A stretch of 64,000 nucleotides of DNA from Blastococcus sp. HT6-30 (GCF_039729015.1 NZ_CP155792.1:1198001-1262000); one strand, 5' to 3'. Shown: positions 37,284-46,904, counted from the stretch's first letter. Numbers and translations are program-made. The notes: a model not told the origin generated them from the letters alone.

Positions 37284-38710
37284 TGGACGCTGCTCCGCAG
37301 GGGACCCGGACGCGGTCCGGCGGGCTCGCCGGGCACCTGGACGGCTTCGTCCGGGCGGTCCGCGAGGCCGGCATCCCGGTGGGCATCAGCCAGGCGGTCG
37401 ACGCCGCGGAGATCCTCACCGTCGTCGATCTGCTCGACCGCGAGCAGCTGCGCCACGGCCTGGCGGCCGTGCTGCTCCAGCGGGCCGCCCAGCGCGATGC
37501 CTACGACGTCCTGTTCGACCTGTGGTGGCCGCTCGGCGATCGTCCGGTGCCCGCCCCCGGGGACGGCGACGGCCCGGGGGAGCCCGGGCAGTCCACGCTC
37601 GACGTCCCCGACAACGCCGCCCTCGCCGCGCAGCTGCGGGCCGAGCTGCTCGAGCTCCTGCAGGACGGCGATCCCGAGGCGCTGCGCCGGTTCGCCCGCG
37701 ACGCCGTCGACCAGCTGGGGCAGGGGCAGCCGACCCCGTCGGGGCAGTCGTACTTCAGCTATCGGGTCATGCGGGCGCTCTCGCCGGACACGCTCGTGGC
37801 GCAGCTGCTCGCCGGGCTGCTCGGCGACGCCGGCCGCGGCGGGCTGGCCGAGCAGGTGGCCCGGCAGACCGTCCGCGACCGGCTGGCGGCCTTCCGCGCC
37901 GCGGTCGAGGCCGACGTGCGACGGCGGACGGCGGTGGAGAAGGGCCGCGACCGGGTCGCCAAGAACGCGGTGCGCCCGCTGGCCGACCAGGTCGACTTCC
38001 TCCGCGCCCAGGCCGCCGACCTCGCCGAGCTGCGCCGGGCGGTCGCACCGCTGGCCCGCCGGCTCGCCGTCCGCCTCTCCGCCCGCCGGCGGCTGGGCCG
38101 CCAGGGCCGGCTGGACTTCCGCAAGACCGTGCGGGCCTCGCTCGGCACCGGGGGCGTCCCGGTGGTCACCCACCACCGGCCGCGCAAGGTGCACAAGCCC
38201 GAGCTCGTCGTGCTCTGCGACGTGAGCGGCTCGGTGGCCGGGTTCAGCCACTTCACCCTCATGCTCACCCAGGCGCTGCGGGAGCACTTCACGGGCGTGC
38301 GGGCCTTCGCGTTCGTGGACTCCACCGACGAGGTCACCCGGTTCTTCCGGCCCGGGGTGGACGTCGCCGACGCCATCGGGCGCATCGGCCGGGAGGCCCA
38401 GGTGGTCGGCTTCGACGGGCACAGCGACTACGGCACCGCGTTCGAGGTGTTCGCCGACCGCTGGGCTTCGGCGGTGGGCCCGAAGACGTCCCTGCTCGTG
38501 CTCGGCGACGGGCGGACCAACTACCGGCCGCCGGGCATCCCCGTGCTCGCCGGACTGGTCTCCACGGCCCGGTCCGCGCACTGGCTCAACCCGGAGCCGC
38601 AGCGGCTGTGGGGGAGCGGCGACTCCGCGGCGGACCTTTACGGGGAGGTCATCGACATGGTCGAGTGCCGCAACGCCGCCCAGTTGGCAGACTTCGTCAC
38701 GACGCTCTGA
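37283..38710 (+). CDS. VWA-domain protein of the CoxE family
   Basis: 475 aa. The C-terminal half (~310-475) is a von Willebrand A domain with the metal-ion adhesion motif DVSGSVAGFS and a later threonine/aspartate region (SDYGTAF). The N-terminal half is helical with a charged linker (~200-290, many Arg and Glu). It is coupled to the MoxR-like ATPase and presumably works with it as a metal-dependent adaptor. Complete at both ends. Confidence 0.85.
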   Translation: MDAAPQGTRTRSGGLAGHLDGFVRAVREAGIPVGISQAVDAAEILTVVDLLDREQLRHGLAAVLLQRAAQRDAYDVLFDLWWPLGDRPVPAPGDGDGPGEPGQSTLDVPDNAALAAQLRAELLELLQDGDPEALRRFARDAVDQLGQGQPTPSGQSYFSYRVMRALSPDTLVAQLLAGLLGDAGRGGLAEQVARQTVRDRLAAFRAAVEADVRRRTAVEKGRDRVAKNAVRPLADQVDFLRAQAADLAELRRAVAPLARRLAVRLSARRRLGRQGRLDFRKTVRASLGTGGVPVVTHHRPRKVHKPELVVLCDVSGSVAGFSHFTLMLTQALREHFTGVRAFAFVDSTDEVTRFFRPGVDVADAIGRIGREAQVVGFDGHSDYGTAFEVFADRWASAVGPKTSLLVLGDGRTNYRPPGIPVLAGLVSTARSAHWLNPEPQRLWGSGDSAADLYGEVIDMVECRNAAQLADFVTTL

Positions 38711-38947
38711 TCGGGACTGCGGGCACCCGCGATCCGCGGGCCGGACGTGACCGGAGCCGGCCCGGGGCGTCGGTCACCGCGGTGCCGGCCCGTCGGCACC
38801 GTCCGGCCGCGGGCGGCGCGGTCGGCCCGCGACCGGCTGCACGGGGGAGCCGGTGGCAGTGGTCGCACCGCCCGGCCCGGCGGCCCGGACGGGTGGTCCG
38901 CGGGCCGGGGCCGGTCCTCCCCGGGGCCGGTCCGGCTGCCCTGCGGA

Positions 38948-38953
38948 TACGCT
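38948..38953 (+). promoter_or_regulatory. -10 box of nadD (leaderless)
   Basis: TACGCT, six bases before GTG 38960. It fixes the choice of that GTG over the ATG at 38747. Confidence 0.5.
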
Positions 38954-38959
38954 CGGCCG

Positions 38960-39703
38960 GTGGCGGGACGACGAGTCGGCGTGATGGGTGGGACCTTCGA
39001 CCCGATCCACCACGGTCACCTGGTCGCCGCCAGCGAGGTCGCGGGGCTGTTCGGGCTCGACGAGGTCGTGTTCGTGCCGACCGGCGAGCCGTGGCAGAAG
39101 AGCGACCAGGCGGTCAGCCCGGCGGAGGACCGGTACCTGATGACGGTCATCGCGACGGCGTCGAACCCGCGGTTCTCCGTGAGCCGGGTGGACATCGACC
39201 GGGGTGGCCCCACCTACACCTTCGACACCCTCACCGACCTGCAGGCCCAGCGGCCCGGGGCGGAGCTGTTCTTCATCACCGGCGCCGACGCACTGGCCCA
39301 GATCATGACCTGGCGCGACGGCGCGCGGTGCTTCGAGCTGGCGCACTTCATCGGCGTGACCCGCCCGGGGTACACGCTGGCCGACTCGCACCTGCCCGAG
39401 GGCGGGGTGAGCCTGGTCGAGATCCCGGCGCTGGCCATCAGCTCGAGCGACTGCCGGGCGCGGGTGGGCCGGGGGATGCCGGTCTGGTACCTCGTGCCCG
39501 ACGGCGTCGTGCAGTACATCGAGAAGCGCGGTCTCTACCGGGACGCGCGACGTCCCGCCACGGGGGAGGGCGGCGACGGCCGGCCCACCGGCGACCGCCC
39601 GACCTACGACCGCCCACCTCCCGCCGGGACGGGGAACACCTCACCCCTCGACGGCGCTCCTACCGACTCCACGACTTCCCACCTCCAGGAGGTGCCCCGA
39701 TGA
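38960..39703 (+). CDS. nadD: Nicotinate-nucleotide adenylyltransferase
   Basis: 247 aa. Converts nicotinate mononucleotide and ATP to deamido-NAD. The nucleotidyltransferase motif [12 protein letters not shown] is at residues ~9-20, and the family motif [10 protein letters not shown] appears later in place of ISST.IR. The last ~50 residues are a non-conserved, proline-rich tail ([11 protein letters not shown]). The stop overlaps the rsfS start (ATGA). nadD-rsfS-phosphatase is a conserved actinobacterial trio. Confidence 0.93.
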   Translation: MAGRRVGVMGGTFDPIHHGHLVAASEVAGLFGLDEVVFVPTGEPWQKSDQAVSPAEDRYLMTVIATASNPRFSVSRVDIDRGGPTYTFDTLTDLQAQRPGAELFFITGADALAQIMTWRDGARCFELAHFIGVTRPGYTLADSHLPEGGVSLVEIPALAISSSDCRARVGRGMPVWYLVPDGVVQYIEKRGLYRDARRPATGEGGDGRPTGDRPTYDRPPPAGTGNTSPLDGAPTDSTTSHLQEVPR

Positions 39704-40125
39704 CCGCCTCGCCCGAGGCCCGGGAGACCGCTCTGCTGGCCGCCCAGGCGGCTGCGGACAAGCTGGCCGTCGACGTGTCCATCGTCGACGTCAGCGAGCG
39801 GCTCGCCATCACCGACGCGTTCGTCCTCGCGTCCGCTCCCAACGAGCGCCAGGTCCAGGCCATCGTCGACGAGGTCGAGGAGCGCCTCCGCGAGCACGGC
39901 GTGAAGCCGGTGCGCCGCGAGGGCGTCGCAGAGGCCCGCTGGGTCCTGCTCGACTTCGTCGACGTCGTGGTGCACGTCCAGCACGCCGAGGAACGGGCCT
40001 ACTACGCCCTCGAGCGGCTCTGGAAGGACTGCCCGACCATCCCCTTCACCGACGCGGCCGTGCCCGTCCCCGGGGGTTCTCCCGGGGCGGGCGCGCCGTC
40101 CGTCGCGGAGACGGCCGGTCAGTGA
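39700..40125 (+). CDS. rsfS: Ribosomal silencing factor RsfS
   Basis: 141 aa. Binds L14 on the 50S subunit and blocks subunit joining in starvation. Seen: [17 protein letters not shown], the [21 protein letters not shown] stretch (in two parts) and [11 protein letters not shown]. The AGGAGGT ribosome binding site is nine bases ahead of the ATG. Overlaps nadD by four bases and the next gene by four bases. Confidence 0.94.
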   Translation: MTASPEARETALLAAQAAADKLAVDVSIVDVSERLAITDAFVLASAPNERQVQAIVDEVEERLREHGVKPVRREGVAEARWVLLDFVDVVVHVQHAEERAYYALERLWKDCPTIPFTDAAVPVPGGSPGAGAPSVAETAGQ

Positions 40126-40871
40126 CCCCACCGGCCCTGCCCGAGCTGCCGGTGACCCGACTGGTCGTCTGGCGGCACGGGCGGACCGCGTGGAACGCGG
40201 CGGGACGCTTCCAGGGGCAACTGGACCCGCCGCTGGACGACGTCGGGCGCGCCCAGGCCCACCACGCCGCACCGCACCTCGTGGCGTCGGCCGGCCTGGC
40301 GGGGCGGTCCACCGCGGTGGTGTCCAGCGACCTCGTGCGCGCCGCCGACACCGCGCGGGAGCTGACCTCCCTGCTGGGGGTGCCGCTGCAGCTGGACCCC
40401 CGGCTGCGCGAGCACGGCATGGGCAGCTGGGAGGGCCTCACCCGCGACGAGGTGGCCGACCGCTTCCCCGAGCAGTACGCCGACTGGCTGGCCGGTGGGC
40501 CGGTGCGCGGACGCGGCGGCGAGGAGACCGCGGCGGTCGCCGAGCGGGTGCTCGCCGCGCTGCTCGACGTGCCCCCGGTCGAGGTGGCGGTCGTGGTGAC
40601 CCACGGCGGGACGAGCGGTCGGTTGATCGAGCGGCTGCTGGAGTTGGGCCCCCAGCACCGGCGCGTGTTCGGCCCGCTGGGCAACTGCGCCTGGAGCGAG
40701 CTGGCCCACCAGAGCGGCCGGTGGCGGCTGGTGCGGCACAACTCCTCGGCCGGTCCGCTGCCCGAGGGGCTCGCCGTTCCGCCGGCGGAGCGGCTGCGGA
40801 CCGATCGCCCGGCGGGTGCCCCGACCGACGCCGGCGCCGGGCCGGCGCAGGACGCCGACGCCGTCGGCTGA
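40122..40871 (+). CDS. Histidine phosphatase (phosphoglycerate-mutase-like)
   Basis: 249 aa. The RHG motif WRHGRTAWN is at residues ~17-25, the second arginine lies in SSDLVRAADTA, the acid in REHGMGSWEG, and the second histidine in VVTHGGTSG. In mycobacteria the homologue at this position is a glucosyl-3-phosphoglycerate phosphatase-like enzyme, so a sugar-phosphate substrate is plausible. The C-terminal ~40 residues are low-complexity. Translationally coupled to rsfS (GTGA). Confidence 0.85.
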   Translation: MTPPALPELPVTRLVVWRHGRTAWNAAGRFQGQLDPPLDDVGRAQAHHAAPHLVASAGLAGRSTAVVSSDLVRAADTARELTSLLGVPLQLDPRLREHGMGSWEGLTRDEVADRFPEQYADWLAGGPVRGRGGEETAAVAERVLAALLDVPPVEVAVVVTHGGTSGRLIERLLELGPQHRRVFGPLGNCAWSELAHQSGRWRLVRHNSSAGPLPEGLAVPPAERLRTDRPAGAPTDAGAGPAQDADAVG

Positions 40872-40919
40872 GGCCGGCCCGCGAGGGGCTCCGGTCCGGC
40901 CGCGTTCCGCACAGGCCGC

Positions 40920-40925
40920 TAGCCT
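40920..40925 (+). promoter_or_regulatory. -10 box of the DegV gene (leaderless)
   Basis: TAGCCT, six bases before GTG 40932. Confidence 0.45.
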
Positions 40926-40931
40926 CGCCGG

Positions 40932-41834
40932 GTGCGCGTCGCCGTCCTCACCGATTCGACGGCCTACCTGCCCCGCGAGCTCGCCGCCGAGTACGGCGTC
41001 CACGTGGTGCCGTTGTACGTGGTGCTGGCCGGCCGGTCCGGGCGCGAGGGCGAGGACATCAGCTCCGAGGACGTGGCCAAGGCGTTGTCGTCGCGGGGGC
41101 AGCGGGTCTCCACCTCCCGCCCCACACCGGGCGACTTCGTCGCCGCCTACCGGGGGGCTCTCGAGGCCGGCGCCGACCGGCTGGTGTCGGTGCACCTGTC
41201 CGCGGAGCTCTCCGGCACCTGGGACGCCGCCCGGGTCGCCGCGTCGCAGGTGGGCGAGCACATCGTCTCGGTCGTCGACTCCCGCTCCGCGGCGATGGGC
41301 ACGGGTTTCGCCGTCCTCGAGGCGGCCCGGGCGGCCGCCGGGGGAGCGGACCGCGACGAGGTGGACCGGATCGCCCGGGAGGCCGCGGCGCGCACCCGCA
41401 CGCTGTTCGTCGTGGACACCCTGGAGCACCTGCGGCGGGGCGGGCGGATCGGCTCCGCGGCCGCCGTGCTGGGCTCGGCGCTCGCGGTCAAGCCGGTGCT
41501 GCACGTCGTGGACGGGCGCGTGGTGCCGCTGGAGAAGGTGCGCACCTCGGCCCGTGCGCTGGGCCGGCTGGTGCAGCACGTCGTCGACCACGCCGGGGAG
41601 CGCGAGGTCTCCCTCGCCGTGCACCACCTCGCCGCCGCGGACCGGGCGGACCGGCTGGTGACCGAGCTGCGCGAGCGGGTGCCACGCCTGCGGGAGCTGT
41701 ACGTGAGCGAGCTGGGCGCGGCGATCGGGGCGCACGTCGGCCCGGGGGCGCTCGGTGTCGTGATCTCCGCCGGCCCCGACGCGCCCGAGGAGCCGGCGGC
41801 CGTTCCGGAGGGGGACGACGACCGGACGGGCTGA
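40932..41834 (+). CDS. DegV-family fatty-acid-binding protein
   Basis: 300 aa. DegV proteins (FakB-type) bind a fatty acid and present it to a kinase. Seen: VAVLTDSTAYLP at the start, VSTSRPTPGDF, LSAELSGTWDAA and the family block DTLEHLRRGGRIG followed by KPVLHVVDGRV. Whether this one partners with a FakA kinase is unknown, as none is nearby. The C-terminal ~20 residues are acidic and dispensable-looking. Confidence 0.9.
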   Translation: MRVAVLTDSTAYLPRELAAEYGVHVVPLYVVLAGRSGREGEDISSEDVAKALSSRGQRVSTSRPTPGDFVAAYRGALEAGADRLVSVHLSAELSGTWDAARVAASQVGEHIVSVVDSRSAAMGTGFAVLEAARAAAGGADRDEVDRIAREAAARTRTLFVVDTLEHLRRGGRIGSAAAVLGSALAVKPVLHVVDGRVVPLEKVRTSARALGRLVQHVVDHAGEREVSLAVHHLAAADRADRLVTELRERVPRLRELYVSELGAAIGAHVGPGALGVVISAGPDAPEEPAAVPEGDDDRTG

Positions 41835-41961
41835 ACCACAGCGGGGGTCACGCATCCGCACAGCGTGGGTGAGCGGCGGCGGATCGGTCCGTCCGGCGTC
41901 CACAGGTCGGGCCAGGATCCACAGCTCGGGCCGGTCGTCGCCGCGAGGAAGAAGGCGTTCC

Positions 41962-41967
41962 TAGCGT
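41962..41967 (+). promoter_or_regulatory. -10 box of comEA (leaderless)
   Basis: TAGCGT, seven bases before GTG 41975. Confidence 0.45.
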
Positions 41968-41974
41968 CGCCGGC

Positions 41975-42844
41975 GTGCGCCTTCCTCTTCGCCGCGACGA
42001 CGCCGCCGACGTCATCCGCGCCCGTCTGCGGGCCGTCCTGGCCGAGCCTCGCGCGTCCTCGGGCGGGTGGCTGCCCGGGGACGAGGACGAGGACGAGCCC
42101 GCGCGCTCGTGGCCGGGTGACGACCGGGTCACCGTGCCGGTGGACGCCGGGGAGGGCCCCGAGCGGCCGGGAGGGGTGGGCCGGCACCGGGCACCCGGCA
42201 CGACGGTGCGGTGGGATCCCGGCCGCCCGGGCACGCGTGCGGTCTGGGTGGCCGCGCTGGCGGGGGTGCTGCTCCTGGTCGGCTGGACGTGGTGGGAGCG
42301 GCCCCGGGTCGAGCCCGCGGCGGCCGCGACGGAGGTGCCGGGCACATCGCCCGGCGAGCCGGCGTCCTCTCCGACGGCACCCGGGCCGACTGCCGAGACG
42401 TCCGAGACGGCGTCGGCGGTGGTGGTCTCCGTGGTGGGGCGGGTGGCGCGTCCCGGGCTGGTGACGCTGGCCGCCGGGGCGCGGGTCGCCGACGCGGTCG
42501 CCGCGGCCGGGGGGCTGCTGCCCGACGCGGACCCCGCCTCGGTGAACCTGGCCGCCCCGGTGTCCGACGGGCAGCAGATCGCCGTGGAGGTGCCCGGGGC
42601 GGTATCGGGCGGTGCACCGGCCGGCGGCGCTCCCGGCGGGGGGTCCGCCGGCGGCCGGATCGACCTGAACACCGCCGGGGTGGCCGAACTCGACGCGCTG
42701 CCCGGCATCGGCCCCGTCCTCGCGCAGCGGATCGTCGACCACCGCAGCACCATCGGCGGCTTCCGCAGCGTCGAGGAGCTCGACGACGTCCCGGGCATCG
42801 GCCCGGTCATCGCCGCCGAGCTCGCCGAGCTGGTGGGCGTGTGA
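41975..42844 (+). CDS. comEA: ComEA-like DNA receptor with SLBB and helix-hairpin-helix domains
   Basis: 289 aa. A cytoplasmic N-terminus of ~85 residues is followed by one membrane helix (~89-107, VWVAALAGVLLLVGWTWW). Then comes an SLBB domain (~145-205, VVGRVARPGLVTLAAGARV), a glycine-rich linker, and a C-terminal pair of helix-hairpin-helix motifs (IDLNTAGVAELDALPGIGP, DDVPGIGPVIA). These bind incoming double-stranded DNA outside the membrane and pass it to ComEC, the next gene, which overlaps by four bases. Whether this lineage is naturally competent is not settled by the sequence. Confidence 0.9.
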   Translation: MRLPLRRDDAADVIRARLRAVLAEPRASSGGWLPGDEDEDEPARSWPGDDRVTVPVDAGEGPERPGGVGRHRAPGTTVRWDPGRPGTRAVWVAALAGVLLLVGWTWWERPRVEPAAAATEVPGTSPGEPASSPTAPGPTAETSETASAVVVSVVGRVARPGLVTLAAGARVADAVAAAGGLLPDADPASVNLAAPVSDGQQIAVEVPGAVSGGAPAGGAPGGGSAGGRIDLNTAGVAELDALPGIGPVLAQRIVDHRSTIGGFRSVEELDDVPGIGPVIAAELAELVGV

Positions 42845-45471
42845 GCGGACCGCATCCGCCGCCCGACCGGTGGCGGTGGCTGGACCTGCGGCTGTGGCCG
42901 CTCGCCGCGGCGATCTGGGCGGTGGGCCTGGCCGCCCCGTTCCTCGCACCTCCGGTCCTCTTCGTCCTGGCGGTCACCGCCCTGGGCTCGGCGGCGGTGC
43001 TCGCGCGTGCCCGGAGCGCCGGAGCCGCCGTCGTGCTGGTCGTCCTCGCCGGGGTCGCGGCCTCCTCCGTCGTCGCGGCGGCGCGGGGAGCCGTCCGTGA
43101 CGCCTCGCCGCTGCGGGCCGCGGCCACGACCGGAGGAGCGGCCGAGGTGACGTTGACCGTGCGCAGCGACCCACGGGCACTGGCCGGTCCGGGCGCCCCG
43201 CGGGTGGTCCTCGACGCCGACGTCATCGCGTTCGCCGACGACGCCGGGCTCCACCGGCTGGACGACGCCGTCCTCGTCTTCGCGCCGGCCGAGGGCTGGA
43301 CCGGGCTGCTCCCCGGCCAGGAGGTCAGGGTGCGGGCCGGCCTCGCGCTGCCGGAGGCCGGCCGGGATCTGGTCGCGGTGCTGTCGGCGCGCGGCCCACC
43401 GGATCGCCTCGCGTCCGCCGGAGCGGGCCAGCGGGCGGCCGGCGCGCTGCGCGACTCGCTCGTCGCCGCCTCGACCCGGCTGCTCGGCGAGCGCGCCGGT
43501 GGGTTGCTGCCGGGCCTGGTGGTCGGCGACACCCGCGCCATGGACCCGTTCCTGGAGGAGGAGTTCCGGCGTGCCGGGCTGGCCCACCTGACCGCCGTCT
43601 CCGGAGCCAACGTGGCGATCGTGGTCGCCGGCGTCCTCCGGCCGTTGCGGCGCCGCGCCGTCGACCGGCGGGTGCAGGCCCTCATCGCCTTGCTCGCGTT
43701 GGTCGCCTTCGTGGTGCTGGCCCGGCCGAGCGCCAGCGTGCTGCGGGCCGCCGCGATGGGCGCGATCACGCTCGTCGCGCTCGCCTCCGGACGGCCACGG
43801 GCGGCGCTGCCGGCCCTCGGGGCAGCGGTGACGGTGCTCATCCTGGTCGAGCCCCGGCTGGCGCGCGATCCCGGATTCGCGCTGTCGGTGGTCGCGACCG
43901 CGGCGATCGTGCTGCTGGCACCGGGATGGGCACGACGCCTGCGCGGGCACGGCTGGCCGGCACTGGTGGCCGATGCCGTCGCTGTGAGCGTGGCCGCCGG
44001 CCTCGCCACGGCTCCGCTCCTCGCCGGCCTGACCGGGACGGTGAGCCTGGTGTCCGTGCCGGCCAACCTGCTGGCCGCCCCCGCCGTGGCGCCGGCCACC
44101 GTCCTCGGGCTGCTGGCGGCGCCCGCGGTCCTGGCCGCGCCCTGGCTCGGTGACCTCCTCGTCGGCCTCGCCGGGTGGCCGGTGCGCTGGATCGTCGGAG
44201 TCGCCGAGCGCGCGGCGGGGGCACCCGACGCGGTCGCCGGGTGGCCGGCCGGGACGCTCGGGGCCGCGCTGCTCACCGGCCTCCTGCTGGGCGCTGTCTG
44301 GGCGCTGTGGCGGTTTCCCCGGCTGCGCCCGCTGGGGCTGGCCGCGCTGGTCGGGCTGGTGGTCGTGGGCTGGCCGGTGCGCCAGCAGCTGGACGGCTGG
44401 CCGCCGGCCGGAGCGGTGCTCGTCGCCTGCGACGTGGGGCAGGGCGACGGGCTGGTGCTGCCCGTGGGGAACGGGCGGGGGGTCCTCCTCGACGCCGGCC
44501 CGGACGTCGCCCTCATCGACCGGTGCCTCGACCGGCTGGGCATCGACCACCTTCCTCTCGTGCTGCTCTCGCACCTGGACGCCGACCACGTCGGCGGCCT
44601 GGCCGGCGCCCTGGGGGGTCGCACCGTGGGGGTGGTGGCCACCGGCACCCTGTCGCCGGCCGACGACCGCGCACCGGTGGTCGACGCGCTGCTCCGCCGT
44701 GCCGGCGGGGAGCGGACGGTGCTGGTGCCGGGGGACCGGCGCTCCGTGGCCGGCGTCGACCTGGAGGTGCTCGCTCCGGACCCCCGGCGCGCGACCGCCG
44801 CGGCCGACCCCAACGGGCTGTCGCTGGTCGTCCGCGCCACGGTGCGGGGCCTGAGGCTGCTGCTCACCGGCGACATCGGCGCCGACGAGGAGGCCGCGCT
44901 GCTGCGCGCGGGCGTCGACCTGCGCGCCGACGTGCTCAAGGTGCCGCACCACGGCAGCGGGGACGCCGACGCCGCCTTCCTGGCCGCCACGGGAGCGCGG
45001 ACGGCCCTGATCTCGGTGGCCGCGGACAACACGTACGGGCATCCGGCGCCCCGGCTGCTCGGCTGGCTGGCCGAGGCCGGCATGCGGGCGTACCGCACCG
45101 ACCGGGCCGGCGACCTGGCGGTCGTGGGCCGGGCGGGGGACTGGGGCGTCGCGGCGCGGGGGAAGCAGGCCGGCGTCTCCGCCGGCGCGGCCGACGCACC
45201 CGCCGTGGCGGTGCCCGCGGGGCCCCGGACGGTCACCCGGAACGGTCGGCGGCGCGTGGCACCATGCAGCAGTGCCTGCCGCTGCCGTCGAGCCCACGTC
45301 TCGCCTGCGCGTGGTGATCGGCGAGGAGGAGCTGCTCCGGTCCCGGGCCGTCGGCGCGGTGCGCACCGCCGTCCTCGGCCGCCACCCCGACGCGGAGGTC
45401 CACGAGCTCGCCGCCCTGGGGCTGCCCCTGGGGCAGCTGGCCGACGTGCTGGCGCCGTCGCTGTTCGGTGA
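42841..45471 (+). CDS. comEC: ComEC/Rec2 DNA-uptake channel protein
   Basis: 876 aa if the frame is taken to its first stop. Many membrane segments: two or three at ~20-80, an OB-like soluble domain (~100-190), the competence domain (~210-500, AHLTAVSGANVAIV), then a metallo-beta-lactamase-like domain (~530-770) with SHLDADHVGGL, GDIGADEEA and HHGS. It would carry single-stranded DNA across the membrane. The frame has no stop until 45471, so its end overlaps holA by 200 bases; the last ~90 residues are arginine-rich and look non-native. The true C-terminus may lie near 45250. Confidence 0.85.
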   Translation: MSGPHPPPDRWRWLDLRLWPLAAAIWAVGLAAPFLAPPVLFVLAVTALGSAAVLARARSAGAAVVLVVLAGVAASSVVAAARGAVRDASPLRAAATTGGAAEVTLTVRSDPRALAGPGAPRVVLDADVIAFADDAGLHRLDDAVLVFAPAEGWTGLLPGQEVRVRAGLALPEAGRDLVAVLSARGPPDRLASAGAGQRAAGALRDSLVAASTRLLGERAGGLLPGLVVGDTRAMDPFLEEEFRRAGLAHLTAVSGANVAIVVAGVLRPLRRRAVDRRVQALIALLALVAFVVLARPSASVLRAAAMGAITLVALASGRPRAALPALGAAVTVLILVEPRLARDPGFALSVVATAAIVLLAPGWARRLRGHGWPALVADAVAVSVAAGLATAPLLAGLTGTVSLVSVPANLLAAPAVAPATVLGLLAAPAVLAAPWLGDLLVGLAGWPVRWIVGVAERAAGAPDAVAGWPAGTLGAALLTGLLLGAVWALWRFPRLRPLGLAALVGLVVVGWPVRQQLDGWPPAGAVLVACDVGQGDGLVLPVGNGRGVLLDAGPDVALIDRCLDRLGIDHLPLVLLSHLDADHVGGLAGALGGRTVGVVATGTLSPADDRAPVVDALLRRAGGERTVLVPGDRRSVAGVDLEVLAPDPRRATAAADPNGLSLVVRATVRGLRLLLTGDIGADEEAALLRAGVDLRADVLKVPHHGSGDADAAFLAATGARTALISVAADNTYGHPAPRLLGWLAEAGMRAYRTDRAGDLAVVGRAGDWGVAARGKQAGVSAGAADAPAVAVPAGPRTVTRNGRRRVAPCSSACRCRRAHVSPARGDRRGGAAPVPGRRRGAHRRPRPPPRRGGPRARRPGAAPGAAGRRAGAVAVR

Positions 45472-46273
45472 GCACCGGCTGGTGGTGGTCACCGGGGTGC
45501 AGGAGTCGGCCGGCGCGCTGGCGGACGCGCTCACCGCCTACGCCAAGGACCCGGACCCCGACCTCACGCTGGTGATCGTCCACTCCGGGGGGAAGCGCAA
45601 CGAGGCGCTGGTCAAGTCGTTCAAGGCCGCGGGCGCGGCCGTCGACGAGTGCCCGAAGGTCAGCTCCGTCGGTGACCGCATCGCCTTCGTGCGCAACGAG
45701 GTGCGCCGGCTCGGCGGCCGCATCGCCCCCGAGGCGGTCACCGCGCTGGTCGACGCCATCGGCGCCGACCTGCGGTCCCTGTCGGCCGCCGCCAGCCAGC
45801 TCGTCTCCGACTTCGGAGGCAGCATCGACGCCGACGACGTCGCCCGCTTCCACCGCGGGCAGGCGGAGGTCACCGGCTTCACCGTCGCGGAGCGGGTGCT
45901 CACCGGCGACCGGGCCGGCTCGATCGAGATGCTGCGCTGGGCGCTGGAGCGCGGGGTCGCCCACGTGCTGATCGCCGACGCGATCGCCGACGGCGTCCGC
46001 ACCGCCGCCCGGGTGGCCTCGCTGAGCTCCACCAACCCGGGTGACCTCGCGCGCACGCTGAAGATGCCGCCGTGGAAGGTGAAGAAGGCGCAGGCCCAGG
46101 CGCGGGGCTGGAGCATCGAGGGCCTGCAGCTGGCGCTCGGCGTGGCCGCCGACCTCAACGCCGACGTCAAGGGGGTCGCGGCGAGCGCGGACTACGCGCT
46201 GGAGCGGGCCATCCGGCGGATCGTCACGATTCGCACCGAGACGGGCCGCGGCCGGGTGCGCCCCGGCCGCTGA
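45272..46273 (+). CDS. holA: DNA polymerase III delta subunit
   Basis: 333 aa. Clamp-loader subunit that opens the sliding clamp. The N-terminal part has VVIGEEELLRSRAV; the middle ISRG-like block is VTALVDAIGADLRSL; the C-terminal domain includes MPPWKVKKAQAQ and YALERAIRRIV. GTG 45272 fits the family start. The comEC frame reads over its first 200 bases, so the two share DNA in different frames unless comEC ends earlier. Confidence 0.92.
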   Translation: MPAAAVEPTSRLRVVIGEEELLRSRAVGAVRTAVLGRHPDAEVHELAALGLPLGQLADVLAPSLFGEHRLVVVTGVQESAGALADALTAYAKDPDPDLTLVIVHSGGKRNEALVKSFKAAGAAVDECPKVSSVGDRIAFVRNEVRRLGGRIAPEAVTALVDAIGADLRSLSAAASQLVSDFGGSIDADDVARFHRGQAEVTGFTVAERVLTGDRAGSIEMLRWALERGVAHVLIADAIADGVRTAARVASLSSTNPGDLARTLKMPPWKVKKAQAQARGWSIEGLQLALGVAADLNADVKGVAASADYALERAIRRIVTIRTETGRGRVRPGR

Positions 46274-46282
46274 CCCGGTGGT

Positions 46283-46870
46283 TCAGCGAGGCGTCAGCCG
46301 GGTCTGCGGGTCCCGGCACCAGGCTTCCACGGCCGGCCATCGGCCGTATCCGGCCTCGGGGTCGAGGTGGCCCGCGCCGGGCAGCAGATCGGCGTCGACG
46401 CCCAGCGCGCGGTAGACCGGAACGGCGCCGCCGTCGGGCCAGTAGGGGTCGTCATCGGCGGCGGCCTGCCGCACGGTCCTGGCCGCGCGGGCCAGGACGG
46501 CGGCGTCGGGGGACAGAGCGGCGAACTCCGCCACCTCCGGATGGCCCGCCAGCACCTCCGGCGCGGGCGGGGCGACGAGCAGCACCCGGTCGACGTGCTC
46601 CTCCGGCGTCAGCAGGGACGACGCGTGCTGCCACAGCGGCACGGCGAGGGAGTGGGCCACGACGACGCGCTCCCCGGAGCCCAGCTGGGCCAACTCGGCG
46701 CGCAGCAGCTCCGTCCAGGTGGAGAGCACCGGCCGGTCGGGCTCCGGGAACTGCGGGTACAGCACGTGTTCGCCCGCGGCGCGCAGCGACTCGACCAGTT
46801 GCCACTGCCAGTGGCGCCGGGGCCGGCGGTTCTGCCAGCCGTGCAGGACCAGGAAGCGGCGCGCGGTCAC
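46283..46870 (-). CDS. RBBP9/YdeN-family serine hydrolase
   Basis: 195 aa small alpha/beta-hydrolase. Seen: FLVLHGWQNRRP at the start, nucleophile serine in VVAHSLAVPLW, aspartate in VPVYRALGVDAD and histidine in GAGHLDPEAGYGRWP. The family covers small esterases of unclear substrate. It is convergent with holA (nine bases between stops), and its start lies close to the rpsT terminator. Confidence 0.85.
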   Translation of the reverse strand: MTARRFLVLHGWQNRRPRRHWQWQLVESLRAAGEHVLYPQFPEPDRPVLSTWTELLRAELAQLGSGERVVVAHSLAVPLWQHASSLLTPEEHVDRVLLVAPPAPEVLAGHPEVAEFAALSPDAAVLARAARTVRQAAADDDPYWPDGGAVPVYRALGVDADLLPGAGHLDPEAGYGRWPAVEAWCRDPQTRLTPR

Positions 46871-46904
46871 GAGGGCTCCTCCAGCGGACGGCGTCAGGAC
46901 ATGC

